64,000 nt of DNA from Clostridium sp. BJN0013 (GCF_040939125.1 NZ_CP162495.1:2542001-2606000), one strand, 5' to 3'. Counted from the first letter of the stretch, positions 54,335 through 63,390 are shown. Made by a program: numbers and translations. Notes: generated by a model from the sequence alone, not told the origin.

Positions 54335-55015
54335 AAATATCCACCAGCTTAGCTGGTGGTTTTTCCTAAGCCCTATAAGGGCACATTACCAGCATTATGC
54401 CTCAAGGCATCTTAAAGATCTCGCCAGCCGCAATTTATGTTACTTGCTACCCTTAAAAGGGTCCATGTATTCCTTCATACTTACTTGGTCGGCGATCATA
54501 TCTTCTTTCTGTTGATTTCTTATATATTCTTCTATTGCTTTTTTATTTTTTCCAACTGTGTCTACATAGAATCCTCTGCACCAAAAGTGCCTATTTCCAT
54601 ATTTATATTTTAAATTTGAAAATCTCTCAAATATCATTAGACTACTTTTTCCCTTCAAGAATCCCATAAAACTTGAAACACTTGTCTTTGGTGGTATCGA
54701 TAAAAGCATATGTATATGATCTTCACATGCATTCGCCTCTATTATTTCTACACCTTTCCATTCACAAAGTTTCCTTAATATTTTTCCTATCTCTTTTCTT
54801 TTTTCTCCATATATTTCTTTTCTTCTATATTTGGGTGAAAATACTACATGATATTTACATCTCCATTTAGTATGTGATAAACTATTACTGTCCATTTAGG
54901 GCAAACCTCCTTTGATTATAGATTTGGTTGACGAGACCTCTTCTATTTTATCAAAGTGAGGTTTTTTGTTCACCGCTTAAGCTATTCTGAACACACCTGC
55001 ATAGCAGGTGGTTTT
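54335..55015 (-). mobile_element. IS200-type insertion sequence
   Basis: One tnpA gene is bounded by subterminal hairpins CCACCAGCT/AGCTGGTGG (54341-54359) and CACCTGC/GCAGGTG (54994-55010), each followed by T-rich DNA, the ends recognised by Y1 HUH transposases. No tnpB is present. Boundaries are approximate because these elements lack terminal inverted repeats and target duplications. Confidence 0.8.
54440..54895 (-). CDS. tnpA: IS200/IS605-family TnpA transposase
   Basis: The 151-residue Y1 transposase has the HUH motif in EDHIHMLLSI, FVFSPKYRR-like KYHVVFSPKYRRK, WCRGFYVDTVG and the catalytic helix with Tyr in EEYIRNQQ. It cleaves single-stranded ends and inserts the element as a DNA circle. 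The gene appears intact and full length, so the element could be active. It is in the same direction as the flagellar operon. Confidence 0.93.
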   Translation of the reverse strand: MDSNSLSHTKWRCKYHVVFSPKYRRKEIYGEKRKEIGKILRKLCEWKGVEIIEANACEDHIHMLLSIPPKTSVSSFMGFLKGKSSLMIFERFSNLKYKYGNRHFWCRGFYVDTVGKNKKAIEEYIRNQQKEDMIADQVSMKEYMDPFKGSK

Positions 55016-55117
55016 CATATAGACAAGGAAAATTTTTCTCCACTTTGTTATGAAAAATGTTAAATTTAATGGTGCTATATTTTAGATTTTCTGCAGTGTT
55101 AACGGAAGAAAATCATC

Positions 55118-55151
55118 CATAACTCTTAACTATTAACTATAAACTCTTAAT
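55118..55151 (-). repeat. TTAAGAGTTA-type repeat flanking the IS200 element (left side)
   Basis: CTTAACTATTAACTATAAACTC, in two pieces, is inverted relative to the block at 54296-54330. The intervening 55016-55117 stretch (102 bases) holds a GATTTTCT/AGAAAATC hairpin but no gene. Confidence 0.5.
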
Positions 55152-55152
55152 T

Positions 55153-55422
55153 TTACTGAGTTATATGGGCTATATATGTAAAAATTCTTTCAGTAAAACT
55201 TACTATCTGATGCAGCATCCAACTTCCAGTAAGGAGTCCCACTAGTGCTATAGCCACTAATTTAGGTACAAAGGTGAGAGTCTGCTCCTGTATTTGAGTA
55301 GTTGCCTGAAATATACTTATTATAAGACCTACCAGTATGGAAATTATTAAAATAGGTGCAGAAATCAAAAGTCCTGTCTGTATTGCATCTCTTATAATAC
55401 CTATCACCATATTTTCGCTCAT
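55153..55422 (-). CDS. fliQ: Flagellar export protein FliQ
   Basis: The protein has two membrane helices and the FliQ signatures GIIRDAIQTGLLISAPILI and FQATTQIQEQTLTFVPKL. FliQ is part of the FliPQR export gate channel. The ATG at 55422 has GAGGTG six bases upstream; a GTG three codons earlier is less likely. Length 89 residues is normal. It directly follows fliP but is separated from fliR-flhB by the IS200 element. Confidence 0.96.
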   Translation of the reverse strand: MSENMVIGIIRDAIQTGLLISAPILIISILVGLIISIFQATTQIQEQTLTFVPKLVAIALVGLLTGSWMLHQIVSFTERIFTYIAHITQ

Positions 55423-55432
55423 AAAATTCACC

Positions 55433-56209
55433 TCATGAAAAACTTATAATTAAAGATTTTACCAGTAAATACCATCCATCTACCATTACAAATAAAAGAA
55501 GTTTAAATGGAAGTGATATCATAACCGGCGGAAGCATAAACATTCCCATAGACATAAGTACACTTCCCACCACCAGATCTATTATCATAAAGGGTATGTA
55601 AAGTAAAAATCCAATTTGAAAGGCAGTCTTCAATTCACTTATTATGTACGCAGGAATTACTACATAGAGAGGTACATTGTCTTTTGTAACCTCATAATTT
55701 AATTTGGCCTCGTCCACAAATAATTTAAGATCCTTTTGTCTGGTCTGCTTTAACATGAATTCCCTAAGGGGCTTGGCCCCCCGCTCTATAGCCTGCTCTT
55801 GAGTTATACTATTTTGCAGGTAAGGTTGTATGGCCTCAGAATTTATTTTTCCATAAACAGGCAACATAATGAATACTGTAAGGAAAAGAGCAAGTCCAAC
55901 TAATACCTGATTAGGAGGAGACTGTTGAGTTCCTATGGCAGTTCTCAAAAATCCAAAAACCACTACAATTCTTACAAAACTTGTCATCATCATTATAAAG
56001 GATGGGAGTAATGTAAGTATTGTAAGCATTATAAGTAACTTTATATTACCTACATACTGTTGGGGTGTGGAAGCATTGTCTACAGAAATATCTATATTAG
56101 GTATAGGAAAATCTGTAGGTGCACCATGAACTGTATGAACTGCCAAAATAATAAAACACACAATTAAAACTGAAATAATTATACTGTTCTTATTGAATTT
56201 ACCTTTCAT
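55433..56209 (-). CDS. fliP: Flagellar export protein FliP
   Basis: The 258-residue protein has a cleavable signal peptide, four membrane helices and the FliP signatures LPSFIMMMTSFVRIVVV, GTQQSPPNQVLVGLALFL and FQIGFLLYIPFMIIDLVV. FliP builds the pentameric core of the export gate. The FliO gene overlaps its start by 11 bases. Confidence 0.97.
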   Translation of the reverse strand: MKGKFNKNSIIISVLIVCFIILAVHTVHGAPTDFPIPNIDISVDNASTPQQYVGNIKLLIMLTILTLLPSFIMMMTSFVRIVVVFGFLRTAIGTQQSPPNQVLVGLALFLTVFIMLPVYGKINSEAIQPYLQNSITQEQAIERGAKPLREFMLKQTRQKDLKLFVDEAKLNYEVTKDNVPLYVVIPAYIISELKTAFQIGFLLYIPFMIIDLVVGSVLMSMGMFMLPPVMISLPFKLLLFVMVDGWYLLVKSLIISFS

Positions 56210-56612
56210 CTTTATCTTCCTTTTTGCGCTTAAGTTTTTTAACTAAAGGATTTTCATTAGTTTTCCTTAAAATATCTTTTAATCCAATTTTATTATATAA
56301 GTCTTTTAAATTCTTATATTCATATACACTTCTCATATTTTCCATATCTGATATTTCTTTTTCATTTAACTCATATATTATTTCAACTTTGCTATTAGTG
56401 GATGAAATCACATACGCTCTGTCTCCAATTTTTACTACCAATAGACTATTTTCTTTTGAAATCTGAGTTCTTTCAAATATTTTTACATATCTGCCATTTT
56501 GAATACTTTGAAGTTTACCTCCTCCATATTTTACTGATATATATATGAGACAGAGTATAAAACCTAAAGATATAATTATTTTAAAAATCATCCACCATAA
56601 TCCCAAATCCAT
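56199..56612 (-). CDS. fliO: FliO/FliZ-family flagellar export assembly protein
   Basis: The 137-residue protein has one N-terminal membrane helix (IIISLGFILCLIYISVKY), a FliO core with GGGKLQSIQNGRYVKIFERTQISKENSLLVVKIGD, and a basic C-terminal tail. FliO assists FliP ring assembly. It is fused in register with fliP by an 11-base overlap. Confidence 0.92.
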   Translation of the reverse strand: MDLGLWWMIFKIIISLGFILCLIYISVKYGGGKLQSIQNGRYVKIFERTQISKENSLLVVKIGDRAYVISSTNSKVEIIYELNEKEISDMENMRSVYEYKNLKDLYNKIGLKDILRKTNENPLVKKLKRKKEDKDER

Positions 56613-56659
56613 ATAAATTTCTCCATATTAAGTCAAATTATAAAAATCATCTATACATC

Positions 56660-57175
56660 CTACTGTGTTAATATATCGCTAAAATATACATTATTTATCT
56701 TTCCTTTTTCTAACATAGGATTTATTCTTTGAATAATTTCTATTTTTATATTATCCATATTTTTATCACTTATATCTTCTACCTTTTTAGTCCTTAAAAT
56801 CTCTATAATGGCATCCCTTATAATTGGAGTTTTTTCTGTCAACTCATTAGTTAATTTTTTATCATCATAACCAAGGTATACATTTACTTTTAAATAATTC
56901 TTTCCACCTTCATCTGCTAAATTTACGGTAAACTCACTCAAATCAAAAGTTTTAGCTGAAACTACATGCTGCAGATAACTTGAATTTTCTCCACTTTGAG
57001 TCTGAGTTTGCGCTACATTTGAAGCGGCCATATTTTCACTAGAATCTGTATTTTTATTACTTAAAAATTTGCTATATCCAAAAAACGCCCCTGCTCCAAC
57101 TGCCGCCACAAGAAAAAACACTATTAAAATTACCTTTACACCTACGCCATCCTTTTTTTTCTCTTTATTTTCCAC
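56660..57175 (-). CDS. fliL: Flagellar basal body protein FliL
   Basis: The 171-residue protein has one membrane helix (GVKVILIVFFLVAAVGAGAFF) and a periplasmic-side FliL domain with DLSEFTVNLAD, YLKVNVYLGYDD and PIIRDAIIEILRTKKVEDIS. FliL forms a ring at the stator. The GTG at 57175 is chosen because AAAGGAG lies eight bases upstream; a TTG at 57205 has no site. No motA/motB or fliM/fliN occurs next to it, unlike Bacillus. Confidence 0.93.
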   Translation of the reverse strand: MENKEKKKDGVGVKVILIVFFLVAAVGAGAFFGYSKFLSNKNTDSSENMAASNVAQTQTQSGENSSYLQHVVSAKTFDLSEFTVNLADEGGKNYLKVNVYLGYDDKKLTNELTEKTPIIRDAIIEILRTKKVEDISDKNMDNIKIEIIQRINPMLEKGKINNVYFSDILTQ

Positions 57176-57231
57176 TGTGTTTTCTCCTTTCAAAATATTG
57201 TGCAAAATTGTAAATTGATTTTCTATGTTGC

Positions 57232-57414
57232 CTAAATATATATTTTTCTCTTGTATTCTATGATCTTTTCAATTATCTCATCATTGGATTCCTTAACTAT
57301 ATATTTATTCCCATTTAAAAGAGTAATTACACTTTGCGGAGTTTCTACTAATTTTTCTATATGATCTGAATTTATAACAAATTCTTTGTCATCCAAGCCT
57401 GTAAGCTTTATCAT
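57232..57414 (-). CDS. flbD: FlbD-family flagellar protein
   Basis: The 60-residue protein starts MIKLTGLDDKEFVINSDHIE and has ETPQSVITLLNGNKYIVKES, the compact beta FlbD fold found between flgE and motA or fliL. Its role in Firmicute flagella is undefined. The ATG at 57414 has GGAGG six bases upstream; the longer frame from 57471 adds 19 residues without a site. Confidence 0.93.
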   Translation of the reverse strand: MIKLTGLDDKEFVINSDHIEKLVETPQSVITLLNGNKYIVKESNDEIIEKIIEYKRKIYI

Positions 57415-57586
57415 AAAATGCCTCCCTAAAATATATTGAATATTTTTCAAAGCCCTTATAAATTTTAACATCCTAATACATAAGTATTCAACGTAAAATT
57501 TATGAATAAAATCATCAAAATATGTAATTTATTATAAACTCAAATATATGCATATTGTCAACAAATTATACCTGAAATTCAATTTT

Positions 57587-57643
57587 AAAAATATATTGAC
57601 ATATAAGATAATTTTTAATTTATCTTAAAGTCAATATATTTTT
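57587..57643 (-). terminator. Hairpin downstream of flgE
   Basis: A 14-bp perfect outer stem (AAAAATATATTGAC / GTCAATATATTTTT) continued by AAGATAA/TTATCTT lies between flgE and flbD. It has the shape of a terminator or an mRNA-processing hairpin and would reduce flbD-fliL expression relative to flgE if it terminates. Confidence 0.6.
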
Positions 57644-57654
57644 AACTTTATTTA

Positions 57655-58701
57655 CTACCTTTTAAGATTTATTAAATCCTCCAATATAGTATCTCCTGTA
57701 GTTATTATTTTTCCATTTGCCTGAAAAGCCCTAGTAGCTACTATCATATCTGTAAATTGCTGTGCCAGATCCACATTTGACATTTCAAGGTATCCCTGGA
57801 CTATATCACCATATCCTGCACTATTATCATTCTCAGCACCCCTTCCACTTCTTACTATGGGCTGTCCTGAATTTGAGGATGTAGTATAAAGATTCCCTCC
57901 CTGTTTTACAAGTCCTCCTTCATTTTGAAAAGATACCATAGCTATCTGACCTAAAGCAGCTGTAGTCCCATCTGCAAGCTGGGCTGTTATGTAACCATCT
58001 TTACCCACTGCAAAAGATTTAACCTTTACCAGTTGATCATCCTTAGTAACATAATTTGGAATAGACAATGGCACTAATTTATCTGTAACTGAAGTTACAG
58101 TACCATTTGCATCTACAAACTGTATGGCATTTTGGGATGTATCCTCTGTATCATTTTGCAAATAGGTTATAGTAGAAGTGTTGTTTTCATCTGTTACCAA
58201 ATACCCCATAACTCTGTATCCACTTTGGTTTACCAGATTGCCCTGGGTATCTAGGTAAAATGAACCATCTCTTGTATAGTAGGGTTCCATTGCATTTTCT
58301 ACCTCATTATCTCCTGCTCCTAGTATATTATTATCTTCATCAATTGGAATTCCCGTATCATCAGAAGTTTCTCCCAGCTTACCTGTACCAACTATAAAAT
58401 ATCCTGTATTATCTATTGCAAAATCTAAATTTCTATTTGTAGTAGCCATACTTCCTGTGGTAAAATCTGTACTTATACCTGCTACAGTAACTCCAAGACC
58501 ACTTTGTTTTCCATTAACTCCACCTATACTATTGCTGGGTGCACTTGGGTCGGAAAGATTTTGACTTATCATATCCTGAAAATTCATACTTTGAGTTTTG
58601 AATGAGGTAGTTGATGCATTAGCTATATTATTTCCAATTACATTTAATTTTTGTTGATTAGCTCTAAGACCACTAATCCCTGAATACAACGATGGCAACA
58701 T
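57655..58701 (-). CDS. flgE: Flagellar hook protein FlgE
   Basis: The 348-residue axial protein starts MLPSLYSGISGLRANQQKLN with NNIANASTTSFKTQS and ends with LEMSNVDLAQQFTDMIVATRAF, the flagellin-like D0 helices of hook subunits. FlgE monomers form the universal joint. Length is within the normal range for shorter clostridial hooks. A pair of small hairpins precedes its ribosome site. Confidence 0.94.
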   Translation of the reverse strand: MLPSLYSGISGLRANQQKLNVIGNNIANASTTSFKTQSMNFQDMISQNLSDPSAPSNSIGGVNGKQSGLGVTVAGISTDFTTGSMATTNRNLDFAIDNTGYFIVGTGKLGETSDDTGIPIDEDNNILGAGDNEVENAMEPYYTRDGSFYLDTQGNLVNQSGYRVMGYLVTDENNTSTITYLQNDTEDTSQNAIQFVDANGTVTSVTDKLVPLSIPNYVTKDDQLVKVKSFAVGKDGYITAQLADGTTAALGQIAMVSFQNEGGLVKQGGNLYTTSSNSGQPIVRSGRGAENDNSAGYGDIVQGYLEMSNVDLAQQFTDMIVATRAFQANGKIITTGDTILEDLINLKR

Positions 58702-58739
58702 ATATATTCCCCTCCAATTTTAAATAATTTAATAAATTT

Positions 58740-58787
58740 GTTCTGCTTCAATCTCTCCACAGAACCCGGCTTCCCTAAGGTCCAGCC
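58740..58787 (-). repeat. Paired hairpins in the TIGR02530-flgE spacer
   Basis: On the minus strand GGCT ... AGCC (58768-58787) is followed by GTTCTG ... CAGAAC (58740-58765), separated by two bases, then by the flgE ribosome site. Stems are short (4 and 6 bp). The 98-base spacer is otherwise free of genes. Confidence 0.4.
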
Positions 58788-58799
58788 ATTTAATTCCAT

Positions 58800-59207
58800 C
58801 TACACTATTACCATACTATCTATATTGGTAAATACATTATTATCACTTGAATTTTTATCCATAGCTGTAATTACAGTTCTGTTTTTTATGGAAGTAATAA
58901 ATACTGTATCTTTATAAAGCAGTGCAGATTCCCTGCATCCTTTATCTTCTGCCCTGTTTATAGCAGAGTTTATATTTTCCATATCTTTTTCATTTAAATT
59001 TATATTTCTGCTTTTAAGTCTTTCTGCTGCATGATTTGATATGGTAAAGCTATTTGTCTTATTAAGTTGACTATTTAGGATATCTTTAAAAGATACCTTC
59101 CCAGAAGCTTTATTTATGTAACTGGGCTTATTACATATTTTAGGTAGCTCCTCTGCAAAGTGCAATTTACCATTGATAACTCTATATGCCACGGATATCA
59201 CACCCAC
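58800..59207 (-). CDS. Flagellar operon protein, TIGR02530 family
   Basis: The 135-residue protein has a core FTISNHAAERLKSRNINLNEKD and ALLYKDTVFITSIKNRTVITAMD typical of the small conserved protein found between flgD and flgE in Firmicutes. Its role is undefined; a FliK-like or chaperone role has been proposed by context only. The first codon is GTG; a GTG at residue 6 with GGTG spacing is an alternative. It is tightly coupled to flgD. Confidence 0.88.
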   Translation of the reverse strand: MGVISVAYRVINGKLHFAEELPKICNKPSYINKASGKVSFKDILNSQLNKTNSFTISNHAAERLKSRNINLNEKDMENINSAINRAEDKGCRESALLYKDTVFITSIKNRTVITAMDKNSSDNNVFTNIDSMVIV

Positions 59208-59210
59208 TTT

Positions 59211-60020
59211 TTAGGAATCTTTTACCTTTGAGATCTGATCAAAATAAAAATCTTTGGTTTCACCTTCAGAAATTTGTACTTTTACGATTATTCCACCTGT
59301 TCCCCTGGATACAGATTGAACAATTCCACTATAATAATTTCCACTGTCATCTTTTTGGCTTGTTTCAACCTGTTTACCTATAAGAGAAGTAGCACTTAAA
59401 AGCATCATATTATTAGTGGTTATATTATATGCATCTCCTAAATCATCTACCTGAATAAGATTATCCACACTAAAATTCTGAGTATCATAAGAAGTATTTC
59501 CATCAGAATCTGTTTTTGTACCCACTATTACCTTAAGTTGAACGTCATCTCCATCCTTCACCACACCAACTACTTGACCTGTAACATAATTTCCTTCAGA
59601 ATCTCTATCACTTAATGTTACATATTTGTTTACAAGTGAATTTGCAGTGCTAATCCTATTTGTATTATTTAAATTCATCATCTGCTGAAGGGCAGAAAAC
59701 TGTGCCAACTGACTTATATACTCCGTTGAACCTTGTGAACTGCTATCTGTAGGATCCTGATTTTCAAGTTCTGCACAGAGTATTTTTAAAAACATATTTA
59801 AATCCATATCATATCCGGTCTTCTTGTTGACTATTTTAGTTCCATTTTCTGTAGTATTTGAACTTTCATCTGATGAAATGGGATAATATTTTTGCGTATC
59901 ATCAGATGTATCATTGTCATCTGAAGTTTTTTCAGTATCTTGGGTACTTGTGTTAGCTGCAAATGTCCTGAAAGCCTGACTATAGCTCTGATTTAATACA
60001 TTATCCAATGTCATTGACAT
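59211..60020 (-). CDS. flgD: Flagellar hook capping protein FlgD
   Basis: The 269-residue protein has the FlgD N-terminus (MDLNMFLKILCAELENQDPTDSSS, ISQLAQFSALQQMMNLNN) and a C-terminal FlgD Tudor/Ig-like part (VGTKTDSDGNTSYD, YYSGIVQSV). FlgD caps the growing hook and is lost before the filament grows. GAGGAGG precedes the ATG. It follows the hook-length gene fliK. Confidence 0.95.
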   Translation of the reverse strand: MSMTLDNVLNQSYSQAFRTFAANTSTQDTEKTSDDNDTSDDTQKYYPISSDESSNTTENGTKIVNKKTGYDMDLNMFLKILCAELENQDPTDSSSQGSTEYISQLAQFSALQQMMNLNNTNRISTANSLVNKYVTLSDRDSEGNYVTGQVVGVVKDGDDVQLKVIVGTKTDSDGNTSYDTQNFSVDNLIQVDDLGDAYNITTNNMMLLSATSLIGKQVETSQKDDSGNYYSGIVQSVSRGTGGIIVKVQISEGETKDFYFDQISKVKDS

Positions 60021-60046
60021 AATTTACCTCCTCTCTAAATTTTAAC

Positions 60047-61531
60047 CTATGCCAGTATATTTACATTATTGTTGTAATAATAGTCATTTTGCACCTTGTT
60101 TTCATCTTCTACCAGGTTATTTAAACTTGAATTTTTATTTTGTTGACTGCTATCCTGATGTTGCTCTTTTCCACTTTCATCTCTAAAAAAAGTAGCATCT
60201 TCATTATATATATTTAAAGATAATCCCTGGACTTTTATATCATTAGTTTGAATTTTATTGGACAAATCCTGTAAATTAGCATTTAAAAGATTATATGCCT
60301 CTTTATTTGAGGCCGTTAATACTGCTTTTAATTTCCCTTCCTGCATAGTAAGGTTTATAGTAATTTCTCCTAATTCTTTAGGATTTATCTTCACAGTTAA
60401 CTCTTTAACATTGTTTATGTCCATATATTTCAAAGTTTTTATCATATCTGAATTAAAAGAATTTTTATTTATAGCCATTTCTCCTAAATCCTGTATAGGA
60501 TTGTTTGTATCCATATTTTTAAAATAAGTCATAAAATTAGTAACTTTAGAAATTTTATCTTCTGATCCACCTTCTATAATTTTTTGCAATATATTCTCTT
60601 CATTTTTTGCACCATTTCCCGTAGATGATTGTCCATTTTTCTCTGAAGAATTACTGGAATTATTGTTCTCAATATTGTCACTAGATATTTCTTGTGGTGA
60701 TGTAGCCAAAGTAGCCTTATTTACATCTATTTTATTAGAATTATATTGATTTTGTATCTTTAATTCAGACAAATTATCAATAGTTTCTTCCTGGGGGTTA
60801 CTTAAATTTAGTTCTTTTGATAATGCAGTATTAATTTCACTTTTTACCTTATCATATATACTTTCCTCCGAAGATAACTTAGCTAGAATACTGGTGTTTA
60901 ATTTTTCTATCAGTTTATTATTGAATTCCTGTGATGTTCCAAATTGCTCTAAAATATCAGAAAGATCATTTACATTTTCTTTAATTACTTTTGATATCAT
61001 ATCATCACTTGTAAAAATTGTATTTTGTTCTTTATTACCTGCAGTAATATAGTTTAAGTTTTGTAAAATTTCACTGCTTATTTTATTACTTATTTGTTCT
61101 ATAAATTCATCATTATTTCCCTGAAGATTCAAGTTGTCTGTTGAATTGTTCTCACTTTTAAACAATATATTTATTAAATACATCAAAGCATTCTGGCTTA
61201 TGTTTCCCTGGGATAAATCCTTCTCCAAATTTTCTATATCTTCTTCACTAAAGCCGGCTTTCTTTAACTCACCTTTCACTTTTTCATTTAATTCAACTTT
61301 TTTGTCACTTAAATTTTTATCAACAGAGGTTTTATCTCCATCATTATCTTTTAAAGTTTCATTTTTCACTTTATCTACGGATGTGTCTTTATTTTTTACT
61401 GTACTATTATCTGAAGAAGTCTTTAATAGAGTACTGAAATCATTGGAAGTATCTTTAGAAGTTTTACTACTATTATTAACTTTAGTACTGGAAACAGTAT
61501 TATTTAATTGTATACTATTTAAATCTATCAT
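60047..61531 (-). CDS. fliK: Flagellar hook-length control protein FliK
   Basis: The 494-residue protein has a long Ser/Asn/Lys-rich low-complexity N-terminus (about 1-340) and a C-terminal FliK domain with LTVKINPKELGEITINLTMQEGKLKAVLTAS. FliK measures hook length and triggers the FlhB switch by contacting the NPTH-cleaved domain. It lies between fliJ and flgD, the standard order. The low-complexity region is expected for FliK. Confidence 0.93.
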   Translation of the reverse strand: MIDLNSIQLNNTVSSTKVNNSSKTSKDTSNDFSTLLKTSSDNSTVKNKDTSVDKVKNETLKDNDGDKTSVDKNLSDKKVELNEKVKGELKKAGFSEEDIENLEKDLSQGNISQNALMYLINILFKSENNSTDNLNLQGNNDEFIEQISNKISSEILQNLNYITAGNKEQNTIFTSDDMISKVIKENVNDLSDILEQFGTSQEFNNKLIEKLNTSILAKLSSEESIYDKVKSEINTALSKELNLSNPQEETIDNLSELKIQNQYNSNKIDVNKATLATSPQEISSDNIENNNSSNSSEKNGQSSTGNGAKNEENILQKIIEGGSEDKISKVTNFMTYFKNMDTNNPIQDLGEMAINKNSFNSDMIKTLKYMDINNVKELTVKINPKELGEITINLTMQEGKLKAVLTASNKEAYNLLNANLQDLSNKIQTNDIKVQGLSLNIYNEDATFFRDESGKEQHQDSSQQNKNSSLNNLVEDENKVQNDYYYNNNVNILA

Positions 61532-61569
61532 TTATTTTTCACCTCCTTTCAACGCAACTCAATAATTAT

Positions 61570-62007
61570 TTATCTGGCTTTAAAATTTCTAATAAATCCA
61601 TAAAGGGCAAATTCATCATTTAAATTTTGTTCAATTCTATTTTGTTCTCTTCTAAAATCATCTATGTACTTGTCCTTTAATACTTCTACAGTTTTTCTAT
61701 CAATTTGGCGCTGCTTCAACTCTTCCCTTTTACTTTCTACAACTTTTTCTTTTTGATTTAACTCTTCAACAGTTTCACCTATATTGTAACTTAAGTTATT
61801 TATATAAATATGTCTTATCTTTTGTTCTATAACAGAGCTAGACCCCGAAAAATTATTATACTTTCTGTAATTTTCTTTCATTTCCATGAGTTTTTCTTTT
61901 GTTCTAAAGCTTTCATTTTTAGCCTGTTGAAATTCAATTTTACATTCTTCTTCTTTATCCACTCTCATATCAAGAAGCTTTTGAAGCCTAAACTTATATG
62001 CCTTCAA
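61570..62007 (-). CDS. fliJ: Flagellar export chaperone FliJ
   Basis: The 145-residue, almost wholly alpha-helical coiled-coil protein (FRLQKLLDMRVDKEEECKIEF, KEKVVESKREELKQRQIDRK) matches FliJ in length and position after fliI. FliJ sits in the FliI hexamer and connects it to FlhA. The start MKAYKFRLQKLLD is typical. Confidence 0.93.
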   Translation of the reverse strand: MKAYKFRLQKLLDMRVDKEEECKIEFQQAKNESFRTKEKLMEMKENYRKYNNFSGSSSVIEQKIRHIYINNLSYNIGETVEELNQKEKVVESKREELKQRQIDRKTVEVLKDKYIDDFRREQNRIEQNLNDEFALYGFIRNFKAR

Positions 62008-62045
62008 GTTATCTCCTCCTTATATAGGCGATAATACACTGCTTT

Positions 62046-63365
62046 TTAATTACTTCCTAAATTGAACATACCTGTTAGTCTGTTTATGCTATTATCAAAT
62101 GAAGAATATTCATCCATACTCTGCTTTAAATAATTTATTATGCTGTCATAATAATTTATTGCCATATCAATATTAGGATTGTTTCCTCTAATGTAGGCTC
62201 CTATATTTATTAAATCTTCAGAATTTTTATATACAGATAACATATCTCTTGCAAAAGAAGCACTTTTTTTATGTGATTCTTCAGTTATTTCTGACATGAG
62301 TCTGCTTATACTGGCCAATACGTCTATGGCCGGGTAATGGTTCTTATTAGCCAGAGAACGGGACAATACTATATGTCCATCTAATATACCTCTAACCGCA
62401 TCTGCAATAGGTTCATTTAAGTCATCTCCATCTACAAGAACTGTATAAAAGGCAGTAATAGACCCTTTATCCGACATACCGGATCTTTCCATAAGCCTGG
62501 GAAGTTTTGCAAACACAGAGGGAGTATATCCTTTAGTTGCAGGTGGTTCTCCTACTGCAAGTCCAATTTCCCTTTGAGCCATGGCAAACCTGGTAACCGA
62601 ATCCATCATAAGTATAACTTTTTTACCTTTATCTCTAAAATACTCTGCAATAGCAGTAGCAGTAAAGGCTCCTTTCAATCTGACTAAGGCCGGTTTATCC
62701 GAAGTAGCACATACTATAATAGATTTTTTTAATCCTTCCTCTCCCAGATCCTTTTCTATAAAATCTCTGACTTCTCTTCCTCTTTCCCCTATAAGTGCTA
62801 TTACATTCACATCTGCCTCTGCATACCTGGCTATCATACCAAGAGTTGTACTTTTTCCTACTCCACTTCCTGCAAATATACCAATCCTCTGGCCCTCTCC
62901 GCAGGTCAAAAATCCATCTATAGCACGTATTCCCGTAGATATCACCTGTTTAATTCTTTTCCTCTTTAAGGGATCTGGTGGATCTGCATCCAATTCATAT
63001 AAAACTCCGGATGAAATTTCATTTCCCTCCAGAGGATTGCCAAGTCCATCTAAAACCTTGCCAAATAACTCCTCAGAGCATTTTACACTTAAAGGTCTTC
63101 TACCCGGCACAACCCGACACCCCGGAGAAATTCCAACAAGTTCTCCCAAAGGCATTAATATTACATCTTTTTCTTTAAATCCGACTACTTCACAGGCTAT
63201 TTTCCCGTTTTCTTCAGTATATATATTGCATACCTCTCCTACAAAAGCCTTTATGCCTTCTACTTCTATAGTTAATCCTATAACTTTTTTCACAATACCT
63301 TCCTGGTAGGTAAAATTAGCAACTTTTACTTTCCTATTCAGTTCAGAAAAGTTTAAATCTATCAT
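62046..63365 (-). CDS. fliI: Flagellum-specific ATPase FliI
   Basis: The 439-residue ATPase, homologous to F1-beta, has Walker A AGSGVGKST (165-172), LIGERGREVRDF and LVDGDDLNEPIADAVRGILDGH. It hydrolyses ATP to unfold and feed export substrates and is inhibited by FliH. It follows fliH and is followed by fliJ, the usual Firmicute order. Confidence 0.98.
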   Translation of the reverse strand: MIDLNFSELNRKVKVANFTYQEGIVKKVIGLTIEVEGIKAFVGEVCNIYTEENGKIACEVVGFKEKDVILMPLGELVGISPGCRVVPGRRPLSVKCSEELFGKVLDGLGNPLEGNEISSGVLYELDADPPDPLKRKRIKQVISTGIRAIDGFLTCGEGQRIGIFAGSGVGKSTTLGMIARYAEADVNVIALIGERGREVRDFIEKDLGEEGLKKSIIVCATSDKPALVRLKGAFTATAIAEYFRDKGKKVILMMDSVTRFAMAQREIGLAVGEPPATKGYTPSVFAKLPRLMERSGMSDKGSITAFYTVLVDGDDLNEPIADAVRGILDGHIVLSRSLANKNHYPAIDVLASISRLMSEITEESHKKSASFARDMLSVYKNSEDLINIGAYIRGNNPNIDMAINYYDSIINYLKQSMDEYSSFDNSINRLTGMFNLGSN

Positions 63366-63390
63366 GTAACCCTCACCTTACATACATTTA

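Noticed and set aside
54896-55152. A tnpB or accessory gene of the IS200-type element
   Set aside because: No frame longer than a few dozen codons; only a hairpin and left-end structure are present.
62581-63309. Long open frame on the plus strand opposite fliI (242 codons)
   Set aside because: It is the antisense of a well-conserved gene, has no ribosome site, and its translation is low-complexity Ser/Pro/Leu with no recognisable motif. Open antisense frames are common opposite AT-rich third positions.
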